The position numbers and the translations under genes are program-made. The notes beneath the pieces were generated by a model. The model was not told the DNA's origin. It saw only the letters and a list, made by a program, of their open reading frames with translations, and searched no databases. A stretch of DNA of 64,000 nt from Cupriavidus pauculus (GTDB lineage: Bacteria > Pseudomonadota > Gammaproteobacteria > Burkholderiales > Burkholderiaceae), in the NCBI RefSeq assembly GCF_008801835.1, contig NZ_VZOW01000002.1, forward strand, positions 248,001 through 312,000. Reading direction: 5' to 3'. Positions within the stretch are counted from its first letter, which is position 1. Each line of letters starts with the position of its first letter. Shown one piece after another: positions 51,296-63,780 of this stretch.

Positions 51296-51979
51296 ATGCT
51301 GCGTTACCGCATGCTGATGTTCAAGGTGAACCGGCTGGCGAACAAGAACAAGCTCAACGGCGTGGAAGAGATTTCGCTGGCGGGCCAGTTCACCGAGCTG
51401 ATCGCATCGCAGGAAGACGCCGACCGCGTCATTACCGACCTGTTCGACCATGAAAACGCCCATGTGCGGCGCGTCGGGCTGTCCGCGATTCGCCGCACGC
51501 GCCGCTTTGGTGGGCGCCTGCTACTGCCGGCGCTGCTACGACGCATGGTCGATGCAGAAGGCTGGATTCGTCACGACGCCGTGTGGATCCTGCAGGAAGC
51601 GTCCCTCGATGGCGCCGAACTGCGCGCCGCGCTGCGGCGCGTGGCTGGCAATGTCCGCCTGCCCCAGGACGCTGTGCGCGCCAAGCAGAATCCCGCCGAC
51701 GGTCATCTGCATGCCGCAGTGCGGGCGCGCCAGTATCTCGACGTGCTGATCGCGAAGTCGGCGGCCGCTCACAATGCGGCGCTGGCCGCGGGCGGCGGTT
51801 TGCCCGGCGCGACGGATGGCAAGCCGTATGCCCAGGATTCGGTCGGACATATCGGTGCGGTGCATCGCCAATTGCAGCGCAAAATCGCCGGGCGCAAGCT
51901 CAAGAGCAGCACGAAGCTCACCTTCCGCAAGGTAGAGTCGCGCTACGCTGAAAACGACAACCGCCGCTTCCTGCTCTGA
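51296..51979 (+). CDS. HEAT-repeat-like hypothetical protein
   Basis: From the ATG at 51296 (with GGGG 8 nt upstream) the 227-residue protein has a basic start (MLRYRMLMFKVNRLANKNKL). A central helical part resembles HEAT repeats (HENAHVRRVGLSAIRRTRRF, then LLLPALLRRMVDAEGWIRHD and AVWILQEAS). The C-terminal third is basic and less structured. An upstream in-frame start is possible. It is inserted against the strand between rarA and lolA. I cannot assign a function. Confidence 0.55.
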   Translation: MLRYRMLMFKVNRLANKNKLNGVEEISLAGQFTELIASQEDADRVITDLFDHENAHVRRVGLSAIRRTRRFGGRLLLPALLRRMVDAEGWIRHDAVWILQEASLDGAELRAALRRVAGNVRLPQDAVRAKQNPADGHLHAAVRARQYLDVLIAKSAAAHNAALAAGGGLPGATDGKPYAQDSVGHIGAVHRQLQRKIAGRKLKSSTKLTFRKVESRYAENDNRRFLL

Positions 51980-52185
51980 TCGCGGCAACTATTGGCAGCT
52001 GCGCTGGCCATTCCGGCAATTGCCAATGCAGTTGCCAGTCCGCCGGCGCGCAAAATGCTGCGCCGCCTCAATGAGCAATTTCTGACCGGATCTGAATTCT
52101 TTCGAAACAGGGAATCAGCAGACAGCGTGCGCTTACCATGGCGAAACAGTCGGCACCGCGCCGGCACGTTACAAGGATATCCGCC

Positions 52186-52353
52186 ATGGCCATCACGACC
52201 CGCATGCGCAAGAAGAAGCAATACAAGAAAGCCGTGCTGAAGCTGCGCGCAGCGATCAAGCGTGGCGATGACGAAGCCATCCGCATCCGGCGCGAAAAAC
52301 TACAGGCCCTGCCCAAGCCGCGCCAACGCTACGCACGCGAGTCGATGGCCTAG
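52186..52353 (+). CDS. Small basic hypothetical protein
   Basis: The ATG at 52186 follows AAGGA at 8 nt. The 55 residues (MAITTRMRKKKQYKKAVLKL and onward) are very rich in Lys and Arg and helical, and could bind nucleic acid. Its end overlaps the convergent lipoprotein gene stop by 4 nt. No family recognised; low certainty because of size. Confidence 0.45.
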   Translation: MAITTRMRKKKQYKKAVLKLRAAIKRGDDEAIRIRREKLQALPKPRQRYARESMA

Positions 52354-52775
52354 CCCTTGGCGCGGTCGACGAGCGCTTTCACGGCGTCGGCCGGTAACGG
52401 ACCATGGCAACTACGCTCGCCGCCTGCCTGCCCCACGATCAGCCAGACTTTGTCCGATGCGCCGGTGGGATGGAAAACCCATGCGGGTCCGCGCGCGCTA
52501 TTGCTGGCCGGCAGGTCTTCGAGCACGCCGTTGTGCGGCGATTGCAGCAAGGTCGCGCAGTCATTCTGGGCGATGCGCGTTGCCTTGAGGAAATCGGTAT
52601 TGCCCAGCACTTCAGGCAACGCCGTATCGGACCCGCGCAGGAACGCGTCAACATCGAAATGGCTGGCCTGGCTGTGCGCGCATGCCGAAAGCGCCAGCGC
52701 CACGGCCAGCGCGCCGGAGGGCAGTGCCAGACGGCGCAGCGCTGCGTTATCGAAGCGGACAGGGACGTGTTTCAT
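52350..52775 (-). CDS. Putative lipoprotein
   Basis: The 141-residue protein has a signal with an N-terminal basic part and a hydrophobic core ending in the lipobox LSAC (ALAVALALSACAHSQ, Cys at about 32). The mature part has three further cysteines (NDCATLLQSP, RSCHGPLP). It ends in a helix. It lies 18 nt downstream of lolA, whose product carries lipoproteins across the periplasm. Function unknown. Confidence 0.7.
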   Translation of the reverse strand: MKHVPVRFDNAALRRLALPSGALAVALALSACAHSQASHFDVDAFLRGSDTALPEVLGNTDFLKATRIAQNDCATLLQSPHNGVLEDLPASNSARGPAWVFHPTGASDKVWLIVGQAGGERSCHGPLPADAVKALVDRAKG

Positions 52776-52793
52776 GTCGAATCCTTGGGCGTC

Positions 52794-53429
52794 TTATTGC
52801 TTCACCACGTCGGCGCCCTTCGGCACCGCGAAGCGGAATGCGTCCGCCGGCAGCGAGGGGTTCTTCTGGATGCCCGAAAAGGTCAGCATCGTGGTGTTGC
52901 CAAACGCGTCGCGTAATTCCATGGCTTCGAGATTGCCGCCCTTGAAGCCGATGCCGATCCGTTCGAATTGCGTGTCCTTGGCCTTGGGCGTCAATTCAAG
53001 CCACTCTACGCCATCACGCGCAGCACCGTTCTTCACGTCGAAGTTGCGGCTGAGGTCATTGCTGCCGAACAGGATGGCGGCGGGGCTCGACCCCAACGCG
53101 CCGTCGAGCTTGCGCTCGGTAACCTGGTTCAGATCCTTGTCGTAGATATAGAGCGTCTGGCCGTCGGCCTGCAGCAGCTGGTCGTAAGGCTTGGTATAGC
53201 GCCACGTGAATTTGCCCGGGCGCGCGAACGAGAACGTGCCGCTGGACGTGCCAGCCACCTTGGCGTCGGCGCCCTGGCCCTTGATCTGCTTCTGCGTGAA
53301 TTCACCGCGCGCCGATTTCACGCTGGTGACGAAGGTCTGCAATTGATCTGTGGCGGCGGCCTGGGCGGCCGGCACGGCGGCCAGCAACGCCAGCGCCGCG
53401 CACAGCGGCGCAAGAATGCGATGTCGCAT
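52794..53429 (-). CDS. lolA: Outer membrane lipoprotein carrier protein
   Basis: The 211-residue protein starts [20 protein letters not shown] with a signal cleaved near AQA (about 25). The mature protein has the LolA pattern: [36 protein letters not shown], and the strand-rich [20 protein letters not shown]. It shuttles lipoproteins from LolCDE to LolB. AAGGA lies 10 nt upstream of this ATG. It follows ftsK, the usual order ftsK-lolA. Confidence 0.95.
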   Translation of the reverse strand: MRHRILAPLCAALALLAAVPAAQAAATDQLQTFVTSVKSARGEFTQKQIKGQGADAKVAGTSSGTFSFARPGKFTWRYTKPYDQLLQADGQTLYIYDKDLNQVTERKLDGALGSSPAAILFGSNDLSRNFDVKNGAARDGVEWLELTPKAKDTQFERIGIGFKGGNLEAMELRDAFGNTTMLTFSGIQKNPSLPADAFRFAVPKGADVVKQ

Positions 53430-53562
53430 GGAAATCAATTCCTTACTGAGTCGTCAACGACCGGTTAGAGAGCGTCACAGGGGTGCGAATTCCGCCCGAA
53501 GCTGTGACGACGGTAACGGTATATTACCCGTCACATCCATATGCCGCGCAATGGGACGAATC

Positions 53563-55893
53563 TCAATCGTCGCCTACGGCGCTCCCGGCCGGCACCAGAA
53601 TATCGCGGTTGCCGTTGCCAGACATGGCCGACACCAATCCGGCTTTTTCCATGTCTTCGAGCAGTCGCGCCGCGCGGTTGTAGCCGATACGCAGATGGCG
53701 CTGCACCAGCGAGATCGACGCGCGGCGATTCTTGATGACCACTTCGACGGCCTGGTCGTATAGCGGATCGGACTCGGCACCGCCGCCACCGATCCCTGCG
53801 CCGCCGCCCAGGCTGTCGCCCGCGCCGTCGCCGTCCACCAGGCCACCTTCGAGAATGCCCTCGATATAGTTTGCTTCGCCGCTTTCCTTGAGCTTCTCGA
53901 CCACGCGGTGCACTTCATCGTCCGATACGAACGCGCCGTGCACGCGTATTGGCAGACCGGTGCCCGGCGCCAGATAGAGCATGTCACCCATGCCCAGCAG
54001 CGCCTCGGCGCCCTGCTGGTCCAGGATCGTGCGCGAATCGATCTTGCTGCTGACCTGGAAGGCAATCCGGGTCGGCACGTTGGCTTTGATCAGGCCCGTG
54101 ATCACGTCGACCGACGGCCGCTGCGTCGCCAACACCAGATGCAGGCCGGCGGCGCGCGCCTTCTGTGCGATCCGGGCGATCAGTTCCTCGACCTTCTTGC
54201 CGACGACCATCATCAGGTCGGCCAGTTCGTCGATGACGATCACGATCACCGGCAGTTTTTCCAGCGGCTCGGGCGCGTCGGGAGTCAGGCTGAACGGATT
54301 CGGGATCTTTTCTTCCCTGGCCGCCGCTTCGTCGATCTTCTTGTTGTAGCCGGTCAGATTACGCACGCCCAGCTTGCTCATGAGCTTGTAGCGGCGCTCC
54401 ATTTCGCCGACGGCCCAGTTCAGCGCATTGCCGGCCTGGCGCATGTCGGTCACCACCGGGCACAACAGGTGCGGGATGCCTTCGTAGACGCTCATTTCGA
54501 GCATCTTCGGATCGATGAGGATCAGGCGCACCTGGTCGGCCTTGGCCTTGTACAGCAGCGACAGGATCATGGCGTTGATGCCCACCGACTTGCCGGAGCC
54601 GGTGGTGCCGGCCACCATGCAGTGCGGCATCTTGGCCAGGTCGGCCACCATCGGCTTGCCGGCGATGTCCTTGCCGAGCGCCATGGTCAGATTCGACGCG
54701 CTTTCGTTGTAGACCTGCGAGCCGAGGATTTCGCCGAGCCGCACGGTCTGGCGCTTCGGATTCGGCAGTTCCAGGCCCATGTAGTTCTTGCCGGGAATCG
54801 TCTCGACCACGCGGATCGACACCAGCGACAGGCTGCGCGCCAGGTCGCGCGCCAGATTCACCACCTGGCTGCCCTTGACGCCAGTAGCGGGCTCGATTTC
54901 GTAGCGCGTGATGACGGGGCCGGGATAGGCGGCCACCACCTTCACTTCCACGCCAAAGTCCTTGAGTTTCTTCTCGATCAGACGCGACGTGTATTCGAGG
55001 GTTTCGGCGCTGACGGTTTCCTGGTGCGCGGGCACGGGATCGAGCAGCGACAGCGGCGGCAGATCGGAATCCTGGATGTCGGCAAACAGCGGCTGCTGCT
55101 TTTCGCGTTCCACGCGCTCATGCTTGGGCACGGCCTGCGGACGCACGATCTGCACCGGCGCGGCCTCTTCCTGCCGTACGCGCTGCACTTCGACGGTCTC
55201 GGTGCGCTCCACCTTGGCGGCGGCGCCGATGATGCGGTCCTGCTTTTTCTCGCGACGCGCCTTGAAGCCCGCGAACAGCATTTCGACCATGCCGCCGACC
55301 TGCTCGGCCACCGTAAGCCACGAGAAGTGGAAGAACAGGGACAGGCCGATCGCAAACATCAGCAGCAACAGCAACGTGGCACCCGAGAAACCAAGCGCCA
55401 TCTGCAGCCAGCCGCCGAGCAGGTCGCCCAGCACACCGCCGGGCGCGCGCGGCAGCGCGGCGCGCAGCGGATACATGCGGATCGCCTCCAGGCCCATGCT
55501 CGACACCAGCGTCAGCGCAAACCCGATCCAGCTCACCGCGGCGCCATGGTGCTGCGCTTCAGGCACGCGCTCGGGCAGTTCGGCGGTCAGCACCCGCCAG
55601 CCGCGCCAGCAACGCCGCATCAGCAGCACGCTCCACCAATAGGCGGAAAAACCGAAGATGAAGAACAGCACGTCGGCCACCCAGGCGCCCACGCGGCCGC
55701 CCAGATTGTGGATATCGGCCACCTGGCTGGCGTGCGACCAACCGGGATCGGCCTTGGAATAGCTGGCCAGCACACACAGGAAGCCAAGCGTCACGGCGAG
55801 CAACAGGAACCAGCGCACCTCGCCAAGCAGCTTGCCGATGCGCGAGGGAAGTGCCGACGGGTCGGTCCGGGTAGTCGTGGTAGCGCGAGCCAT
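53563..55893 (-). CDS. ftsK: DNA translocase FtsK
   Basis: The 776-residue protein has four N-terminal membrane helices (about 25-200), then a charged linker (about 215-300). The RecA-like motor has Walker [18 protein letters not shown] and Walker [15 protein letters not shown]. At the end is the gamma winged-helix (about 710-770, [20 protein letters not shown]), preceded by a Gly-rich stretch. It moves chromosome ends at the septum and activates XerCD. The linker is short compared with E. coli (1,329 residues), as is normal outside enterics. Confidence 0.97.
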   Translation of the reverse strand: MARATTTTRTDPSALPSRIGKLLGEVRWFLLLAVTLGFLCVLASYSKADPGWSHASQVADIHNLGGRVGAWVADVLFFIFGFSAYWWSVLLMRRCWRGWRVLTAELPERVPEAQHHGAAVSWIGFALTLVSSMGLEAIRMYPLRAALPRAPGGVLGDLLGGWLQMALGFSGATLLLLLMFAIGLSLFFHFSWLTVAEQVGGMVEMLFAGFKARREKKQDRIIGAAAKVERTETVEVQRVRQEEAAPVQIVRPQAVPKHERVEREKQQPLFADIQDSDLPPLSLLDPVPAHQETVSAETLEYTSRLIEKKLKDFGVEVKVVAAYPGPVITRYEIEPATGVKGSQVVNLARDLARSLSLVSIRVVETIPGKNYMGLELPNPKRQTVRLGEILGSQVYNESASNLTMALGKDIAGKPMVADLAKMPHCMVAGTTGSGKSVGINAMILSLLYKAKADQVRLILIDPKMLEMSVYEGIPHLLCPVVTDMRQAGNALNWAVGEMERRYKLMSKLGVRNLTGYNKKIDEAAAREEKIPNPFSLTPDAPEPLEKLPVIVIVIDELADLMMVVGKKVEELIARIAQKARAAGLHLVLATQRPSVDVITGLIKANVPTRIAFQVSSKIDSRTILDQQGAEALLGMGDMLYLAPGTGLPIRVHGAFVSDDEVHRVVEKLKESGEANYIEGILEGGLVDGDGAGDSLGGGAGIGGGGAESDPLYDQAVEVVIKNRRASISLVQRHLRIGYNRAARLLEDMEKAGLVSAMSGNGNRDILVPAGSAVGDD

Positions 55894-56008
55894 GCGTTAG
55901 TGTCTGTTCGATCGTGCGGAGTGGACGATGGCGGCCATTTTAACCTTGTGCGGGACTATCGCCCTCATTGGAATTTGCAACAGTCGGCAATCGCCGCGCC
56001 ACTTATAA

Positions 56009-57028
<1,020 letters not shown>

Positions 57029-57050
57029 CCGCGCCGCTTCGGATTGCCTG

Positions 57051-57096
57051 ATCGGGGACGCCCGCGCTGCCGCGGCCGTCCCCGATTCTCTATAAT
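57051..57096 (+). promoter_or_regulatory. Hairpin after trxB and candidate -10 box for the Smr gene
   Basis: ATCGGGGACG and CGTCCCCGAT (57051-57060, 57077-57086) form a 10-bp stem with a 16-nt GC-rich loop, probably ending trxB transcription without a clear T run. A perfect TATAAT follows at 57091-57096, 28 nt before the Smr start codon. Confidence 0.55.
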
Positions 57097-57124
57097 CAAC
57101 GCCGAGCTTTTCCAGAGTCTTCCT

Positions 57125-57790
57125 ATGTCGCACGGCGCAAAAACACCCCCCAGGCGATTCGGCCTCAACGATCTGGCCGCACTGCGAGACAACCTCAAGG
57201 CCGACGCCGAGCGTCGCGAGGCCGAGCGCCGCGCCCAGGCCGAAGCCGCGCAGCGCGCCCTTGAGGAAGCCAATGTCTTTCGCGCCAGTATCGGCAACGT
57301 CAGCGCCCTGCGCGACCGTAATCGCGTGCAGCATCCGCCCAAGGTGCCCGAGCCGATTCCGGTGCAGTCGCAGCGCAATGACAAGGCTGTGCTCGAAGCG
57401 TCGTTGTCCGATGAATTCGATGTCGAGAACCTGCTCGATATCGACGAGACGATGTCGTTCCGTCGCCCGGGCATTGGCGAGGACATCATCAAGAAGCTGC
57501 GCCGCGGCGAATGGGTGCCGCAGGACAAGGTGGACCTGCACGGCCTGCGCAGCGACGAGGCGCGCGAGGCGCTGGCCAGTTTCCTGCGCCGTTCTGTGCG
57601 CAACGGCGTGCGCTGCGTGCGGGTGATTCACGGCAAGGGCATGGGATCGCCCGACAAGCTGCCGGTGCTCAAGGGTAAGGTGCGCAGCTGGCTGGTGCAG
57701 AAAGAGGAAGTGATTGCCTTCGTCCAGGCCCGCGAATCGCTGGGCGGCGCGGGCGCCCTGATGGTCCTGCTTCGCCAACCGCGTTCCTGA
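57125..57790 (+). CDS. Smr domain protein
   Basis: The 221-residue protein starts MSHGAKTPPRRFGLNDLAAL. A charged, helical N-terminal half (EAERRAQAEAAQRALEEANV) precedes an Smr domain at about 135-215 with its landmarks VDLHGLRSDEAREALASFL, RVIHGKGMGSPDKLPVLKG and VRSWLVQ. Smr domains act as nucleases or RNA/DNA-binding modules; the stand-alone type in proteobacteria (YdaL/SmrA/SmrB-like) is often linked to nucleic-acid processing. The exact role is open. Confidence 0.88.
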   Translation: MSHGAKTPPRRFGLNDLAALRDNLKADAERREAERRAQAEAAQRALEEANVFRASIGNVSALRDRNRVQHPPKVPEPIPVQSQRNDKAVLEASLSDEFDVENLLDIDETMSFRRPGIGEDIIKKLRRGEWVPQDKVDLHGLRSDEAREALASFLRRSVRNGVRCVRVIHGKGMGSPDKLPVLKGKVRSWLVQKEEVIAFVQARESLGGAGALMVLLRQPRS

Positions 57791-57804
57791 TCGTTCGCCC
57801 CCCC

Positions 57805-58452
57805 ATGCACTTTCACTTGCCGTTCGATCTGCTGATGGGGCGGCTGCCGCTGATTCTCCACATCATGGAGATCACGGGGGTGCTGGCCTTTGCCGTGTCG
57901 GGCGTGGTGGATGCGCGCAAGCAGCGGCTCGACGCGGTGGGCACCTTCATCGTGGCGTTTGCCACGGCATTCGGCGGCGGCACCGTGCGCGACGTGCTGC
58001 TCGATCGCCGGCCGTTCTACTGGGTCGATCACGAATACTACGTGCTGCTGATCTTTGCGATGTCGATCGGTGCATCGATCGTCTTTCGCGTGGTCAGTTC
58101 CGTGGCCTCGGACCGCACCATGCTGGTGGCCGACGCGATCGGCCTGGGACTGTTTTCCGTCACCGGCACATCGCTGGCGCTGGTGGCGCAGATGACGCCC
58201 ACCGTCGCGGTCATGATGGGCATCATTTCGGCGGTATTTGGCGGCGTGCTGCGCGACGTACTGTGCAACGAGGTGCCGATGATCCTGCGCGACCGGTCGC
58301 CCTACGCCACCTGCTCCTTCATTGGCTGCTGGGTCTACGTCGGACTCACCTGGCTGCGCGCCGATCAGGAAGTGGCATTGCTGGCAGGTGCGTTGGTGAC
58401 AATGGGCATGCGACTGCTGTCGGTGCAGTTCGGCTGGAAATTGCCGAGCTAG
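57805..58452 (+). CDS. TRIC-family (UPF0126) membrane protein
   Basis: The 215-residue protein is mostly membrane helix and shows the internal repeat of this family: GTFIVAFATAFGGGTVRDVL and GIISAVFGGVLRDVLCNEVP, each with the GGGxxRDV signature. Relatives form trimeric cation channels or transport glycine. It starts 14 nt after the Smr stop, so the two may share a transcript. A bidirectional terminator follows. Confidence 0.9.
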   Translation: MHFHLPFDLLMGRLPLILHIMEITGVLAFAVSGVVDARKQRLDAVGTFIVAFATAFGGGTVRDVLLDRRPFYWVDHEYYVLLIFAMSIGASIVFRVVSSVASDRTMLVADAIGLGLFSVTGTSLALVAQMTPTVAVMMGIISAVFGGVLRDVLCNEVPMILRDRSPYATCSFIGCWVYVGLTWLRADQEVALLAGALVTMGMRLLSVQFGWKLPS

Positions 58453-58498
58453 CCGGCGTCGCCGGCGCCGGCGCCGCAGTGCCTTCGCCCAGAAAGCA

Positions 58499-58522
58499 AA
58501 AAGCCGGCAAATGCCGGCTTTT
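58499..58522. terminator. Bidirectional intrinsic terminator
   Basis: AAAAGCCGGC-AAAT-GCCGGCTTTT (58499-58522) ends the plus-strand TRIC transcript and the minus-strand PII transcript, with T runs in both directions. Confidence 0.9.
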
Positions 58523-58542
58523 CACCTTTTCTGCCTGGGCAA

Positions 58543-58896
<354 letters not shown>

Positions 58897-58983
58897 CTAA
58901 GGTGTCGGAAGATGACAGATTCTAGCCCGAAACACCACATCGGGATTGCGACCAGCGCCACATAGCGCGTCGTCGGGGCCCGA

Positions 58984-61047
<2,064 letters not shown>

Positions 61048-61200
61048 ATCTGGCCCTGAGTCTGCCCGCGGGATCGGGCGGCGGATTTCCGCATTTTACG
61101 ACGCACTCGCCACCGAGGTGGCGCTGCCCTGCATCGCAACATTGTTTCCGGTAGACTCGGCCAGCAGCCGGCCGTGAAAATCCTGTCTTCATCCGTCTTC

Positions 61201-62391
61201 ATGAATGAATCGCGCCCCAACTACCGCACGGACATCGTGCTGGACCTTGCCGAAATCGATGCCGCCGAGTGGGACGCCTTGCTTGCCGCGCAGGCCGAGC
61301 CCACGCCGTTCCTGCGTCATGCCTTCTTGCACGCAATGCACGCGAGCGGCAGCGCCACGGACGACACCGGCTGGTCGCCCCGTTTTCTGACGCTGTGGGC
61401 GCAGGACGGCCACGGCCCGGGTCGCGACCGGCTGGCCGGTGCGATGCCGCTCTACGCCAAGTCCCACTCCTACGGTGAATACGTGTTCGACTGGGCATGG
61501 GCGGACGCCTATCGCCAGCATGGCATCGCGTACTACCCCAAGTGGCTGTCCGCGATTCCGTTCACGCCGGTGCGCGGCGCAAGGCTGCTGGCCCAGGACG
61601 AATTGGCGCGACGGGTGTTGTTGCGTTTTGCGCTGGCGCTAGCCGAAGAAAGCCAGCTTTCGTCGCTGCATATCCTGTTTCCGTCCGATCACGAGGCAGA
61701 CCTGATGGACGAAGCCGGCATGCTGATGCGGCATGGCGTGCAGTTTCACTGGACCAATGCCGGCTACGAAAATTTCGACGCCTTCCTGGCCACGCTATCG
61801 CAGAAAAAGCGCAAGAACATCCGCGCCGAGCGGCGCCGCGTTGCCGAAGCCGGCATAACCTTCCGCCAGTTGCGTGGCGCGGAGATCGACGACGATGCGT
61901 GGAAATTCTTCAACCGCTGTTATCGGCAGACTTATCGCGAGCATCATTCGTCGCCGTATCTGAATCTCGACTTCTTTAGGCGCATTGGCGCGGCCATGCC
62001 CGAGAACCTGCTTCTGGTGATCGCCCAGCGCGAGGGCCGCGACATCGCCAGTTCCCTGCTGGTCTACGATGCCTCGCCGCCGGTCAGCACACTTTACGGC
62101 CGCTACTGGGGCGCGATCGAACACCACCCGTGCCTGCATTTCGAAACCGCGTACTACCAGCCGCTCGAGTTCTGCATCGCCGAGGGCATCCGCACCTTCG
62201 AAGGTGGTGCCCAGGGTGAGCACAAGATGGCGCGTGGATTTTTGCCTGTGGCCACGCGCTCGGCGCACTGGCTTGCGCATCCGTCGTTCGCCGATGCCGT
62301 CGAACGATTTCTCGAACGCGAGCGCCAGGGCATCGACGCCTATCTGGACGAACTCAACGAACGCAACCCGTTCGCGCGGCAGTCAGACTGA
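61201..62391 (+). CDS. GNAT/FemAB-like acyltransferase (DUF482 type)
   Basis: The 396-residue protein starts MNESRPNYRTDIVLDLAEID; a GTG at 61174 is an alternative. It matches the FemAB_like/DUF482 group: PTPFLRHAFLHAMHASGSAT, SYGEYVFDWAWADAYRQHGI, AFLATLSQKKRKNIRAERRR, and the C-terminal LHFETAYYQPLEFCIAEGIR and EGGAQGEHKMARGFLP. The fold is a tandem acetyltransferase; the substrate is unknown. A diverged copy of its last ~100 codons lies at 63281-63548. Confidence 0.85.
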   Translation: MNESRPNYRTDIVLDLAEIDAAEWDALLAAQAEPTPFLRHAFLHAMHASGSATDDTGWSPRFLTLWAQDGHGPGRDRLAGAMPLYAKSHSYGEYVFDWAWADAYRQHGIAYYPKWLSAIPFTPVRGARLLAQDELARRVLLRFALALAEESQLSSLHILFPSDHEADLMDEAGMLMRHGVQFHWTNAGYENFDAFLATLSQKKRKNIRAERRRVAEAGITFRQLRGAEIDDDAWKFFNRCYRQTYREHHSSPYLNLDFFRRIGAAMPENLLLVIAQREGRDIASSLLVYDASPPVSTLYGRYWGAIEHHPCLHFETAYYQPLEFCIAEGIRTFEGGAQGEHKMARGFLPVATRSAHWLAHPSFADAVERFLERERQGIDAYLDELNERNPFARQSD

Positions 62392-62620
62392 TCTACCTGC
62401 TGCGCCACATCCGGCGCAGCGTGTTGTCGCCCAGCATGTAGTGATGGAACAGTGCGGCCATCGCATGCAGCCCGATCACGGTGTAAAACGCGGTGCCGAT
62501 GGATTCATGGAGATCCTTGGCGATGCCCTTCAGTTGCACGTCCGCCACCACCGTCGCCGGCATCGTCCGGCCGCCCATTCCAGCAGATGCCCGCCCGCAT
62601 CGAGCGCAACGATGCCTCAA
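62101..62620. repeat. Direct duplication, left copy (GNAT 3' end plus cytochrome b561 3' end)
   Basis: About 520 bp spanning the convergent ends of the GNAT gene and a cytochrome b561 fragment are repeated at 63281-63780. The order and orientation are the same and many single-base differences have accumulated. The copies flank an unrecognised gene. Confidence 0.85.
62393..62620 (-). pseudogene. Cytochrome b561 3' remnant
   Basis: The minus strand encodes GIAKDLHESIGTAFYTVIGL and HAMAALFHHYMLGDNTLRRM, nearly identical to the end of the cytochrome b561 gene at 63550. Homology stops about 62620, where a one-base deletion near the GGCCGCCCATTCC region also breaks the frame. No 5' part of the gene is present, so it cannot make a functional protein. 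Confidence 0.85.
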
Positions 62621-62718
62621 AGACCCACACCTGCCGCCTTGTTGATGAGAGGCAAATCGCATCGCGGATTCCGCGCGGACACTCTACGTTTTGCCACTTG
62701 CGAGCCAAGGAAACACAC

Positions 62719-63261
62719 ATGCTTACCGCTCACCAGTTTGACAAGCTGGAGCAACTCTGTGCCGCGCGCCTGCGCATGGTGCCGCTCCACGTGAGGGGGC
62801 CCAATCCCCAGGATCCCGCCGATCAATTTCAGATATTCCAGCTCGAGCGGCATAGCGAAGATCAGTATTACCTGATCTCGACCGCGCATGCCCGCGCCCG
62901 CGTGCCGCCGCTGCACGCCTGTTACGTGTTCGTGATCCTGCAGGATGATCCGGGCCGGGTGTATTGCGGGCTGGTGGACGAGCTGGACAGCTATATCGGA
63001 TTCGTAGTGGAAGGACATACATCGCTTTCGATGCGTGCCCCGGTCCTGTACGCCGGCACACTCCAATTCGAGTTGGGCCGCCTTGTCAGCTGGAGCAATG
63101 GCAGCGGCCACTACCGCCCGCCGGCCTCGCTGGCCTCCGTCAATTTGATTCCGGCAGTGCAAAGGCTGCTTCCTAAGGAAAAATTCCAGGACTTTTTTTC
63201 GCCAATGCAAGAACTACGACTCCGCACGACGACGCCAGAACGCCGCCATTCCATCCCATAA
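62719..63261 (+). CDS. Unrecognised protein located between duplicated flanks
   Basis: The ATG at 62719 is preceded by AAGGAAA at a good distance. The 180-residue product begins MLTAHQFDKLEQLCAARLRM. It has no signal or membrane helix, a beta-rich middle (HACYVFVILQDDPGRVYCGL, then VDELDSYIGFVVEGHTSLSM) and a basic end. It is translated away from and between the remnants of the GNAT and b561 genes, so it probably arrived with the duplication. I know no family for it. Confidence 0.6.
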   Translation: MLTAHQFDKLEQLCAARLRMVPLHVRGPNPQDPADQFQIFQLERHSEDQYYLISTAHARARVPPLHACYVFVILQDDPGRVYCGLVDELDSYIGFVVEGHTSLSMRAPVLYAGTLQFELGRLVSWSNGSGHYRPPASLASVNLIPAVQRLLPKEKFQDFFSPMQELRLRTTTPERRHSIP

Positions 63262-63280
63262 AAACCCCGCCACAAAATGC

Positions 63281-63548
63281 CGGTACTGGGACGCGCTCGA
63301 ACATCACCCATGCCTGCATTTCGAAACCGCGTACTGCCAGCCGATCGAGTTCTGCATCGTCGAGGGCATCCGCACTTTCGAAGGCGGTGCGCACGGCGAG
63401 CACAAGATGGCGCGTGAACTCCTGCTGGCTTGCGCATCCGTCATTCGCGGATGCCGTCGAACGATTTCTCGAACGCGAACGCCAGGGCATCGACGCCTAT
63501 CTGGACGAACTCAACGAGCGCAATCCGTTCGCACGGCAGGCACACTGA
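63281..63548 (+). pseudogene. GNAT/FemAB-like 3' remnant
   Basis: The first part reads YWDALEHHPCLHFETAYCQP and onward to EHKMAREL. A deletion of about 23 nt relative to the intact gene then shifts the frame, and the end continues as WLAHPSFADAVERFLERERQ to ARQAH and a stop at 63548. It corresponds to 62101-62391 of the intact gene. There is no 5' part. Confidence 0.85.
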
Positions 63549-63780
63549 GTTACTTGCCCCGCCACATCCGGCGCAGCGTGTTGTCGCCCAGCATGTAGTG
63601 ATGGAACAGCGCAGCCATCGCATGCAGCCCGATCACTGTGTAGAACGCGGTGCCAATCGATTCGTGGAGATCCTTGGCGATGTCCTTCAGATGCGCGTCC
63701 GGCGCCACCATGGCCGGCATGGTCAGGCCGCCCCATTCCAGCAGATGCCCACCCGCGTTGAGCGTGACGATGCCAAGGAT
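63281..63780. repeat. Direct duplication, right copy
   Basis: Partner of 62101-62620. It contains the GNAT 3' remnant and the 3' part of the intact cytochrome b561 gene. Confidence 0.85.
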
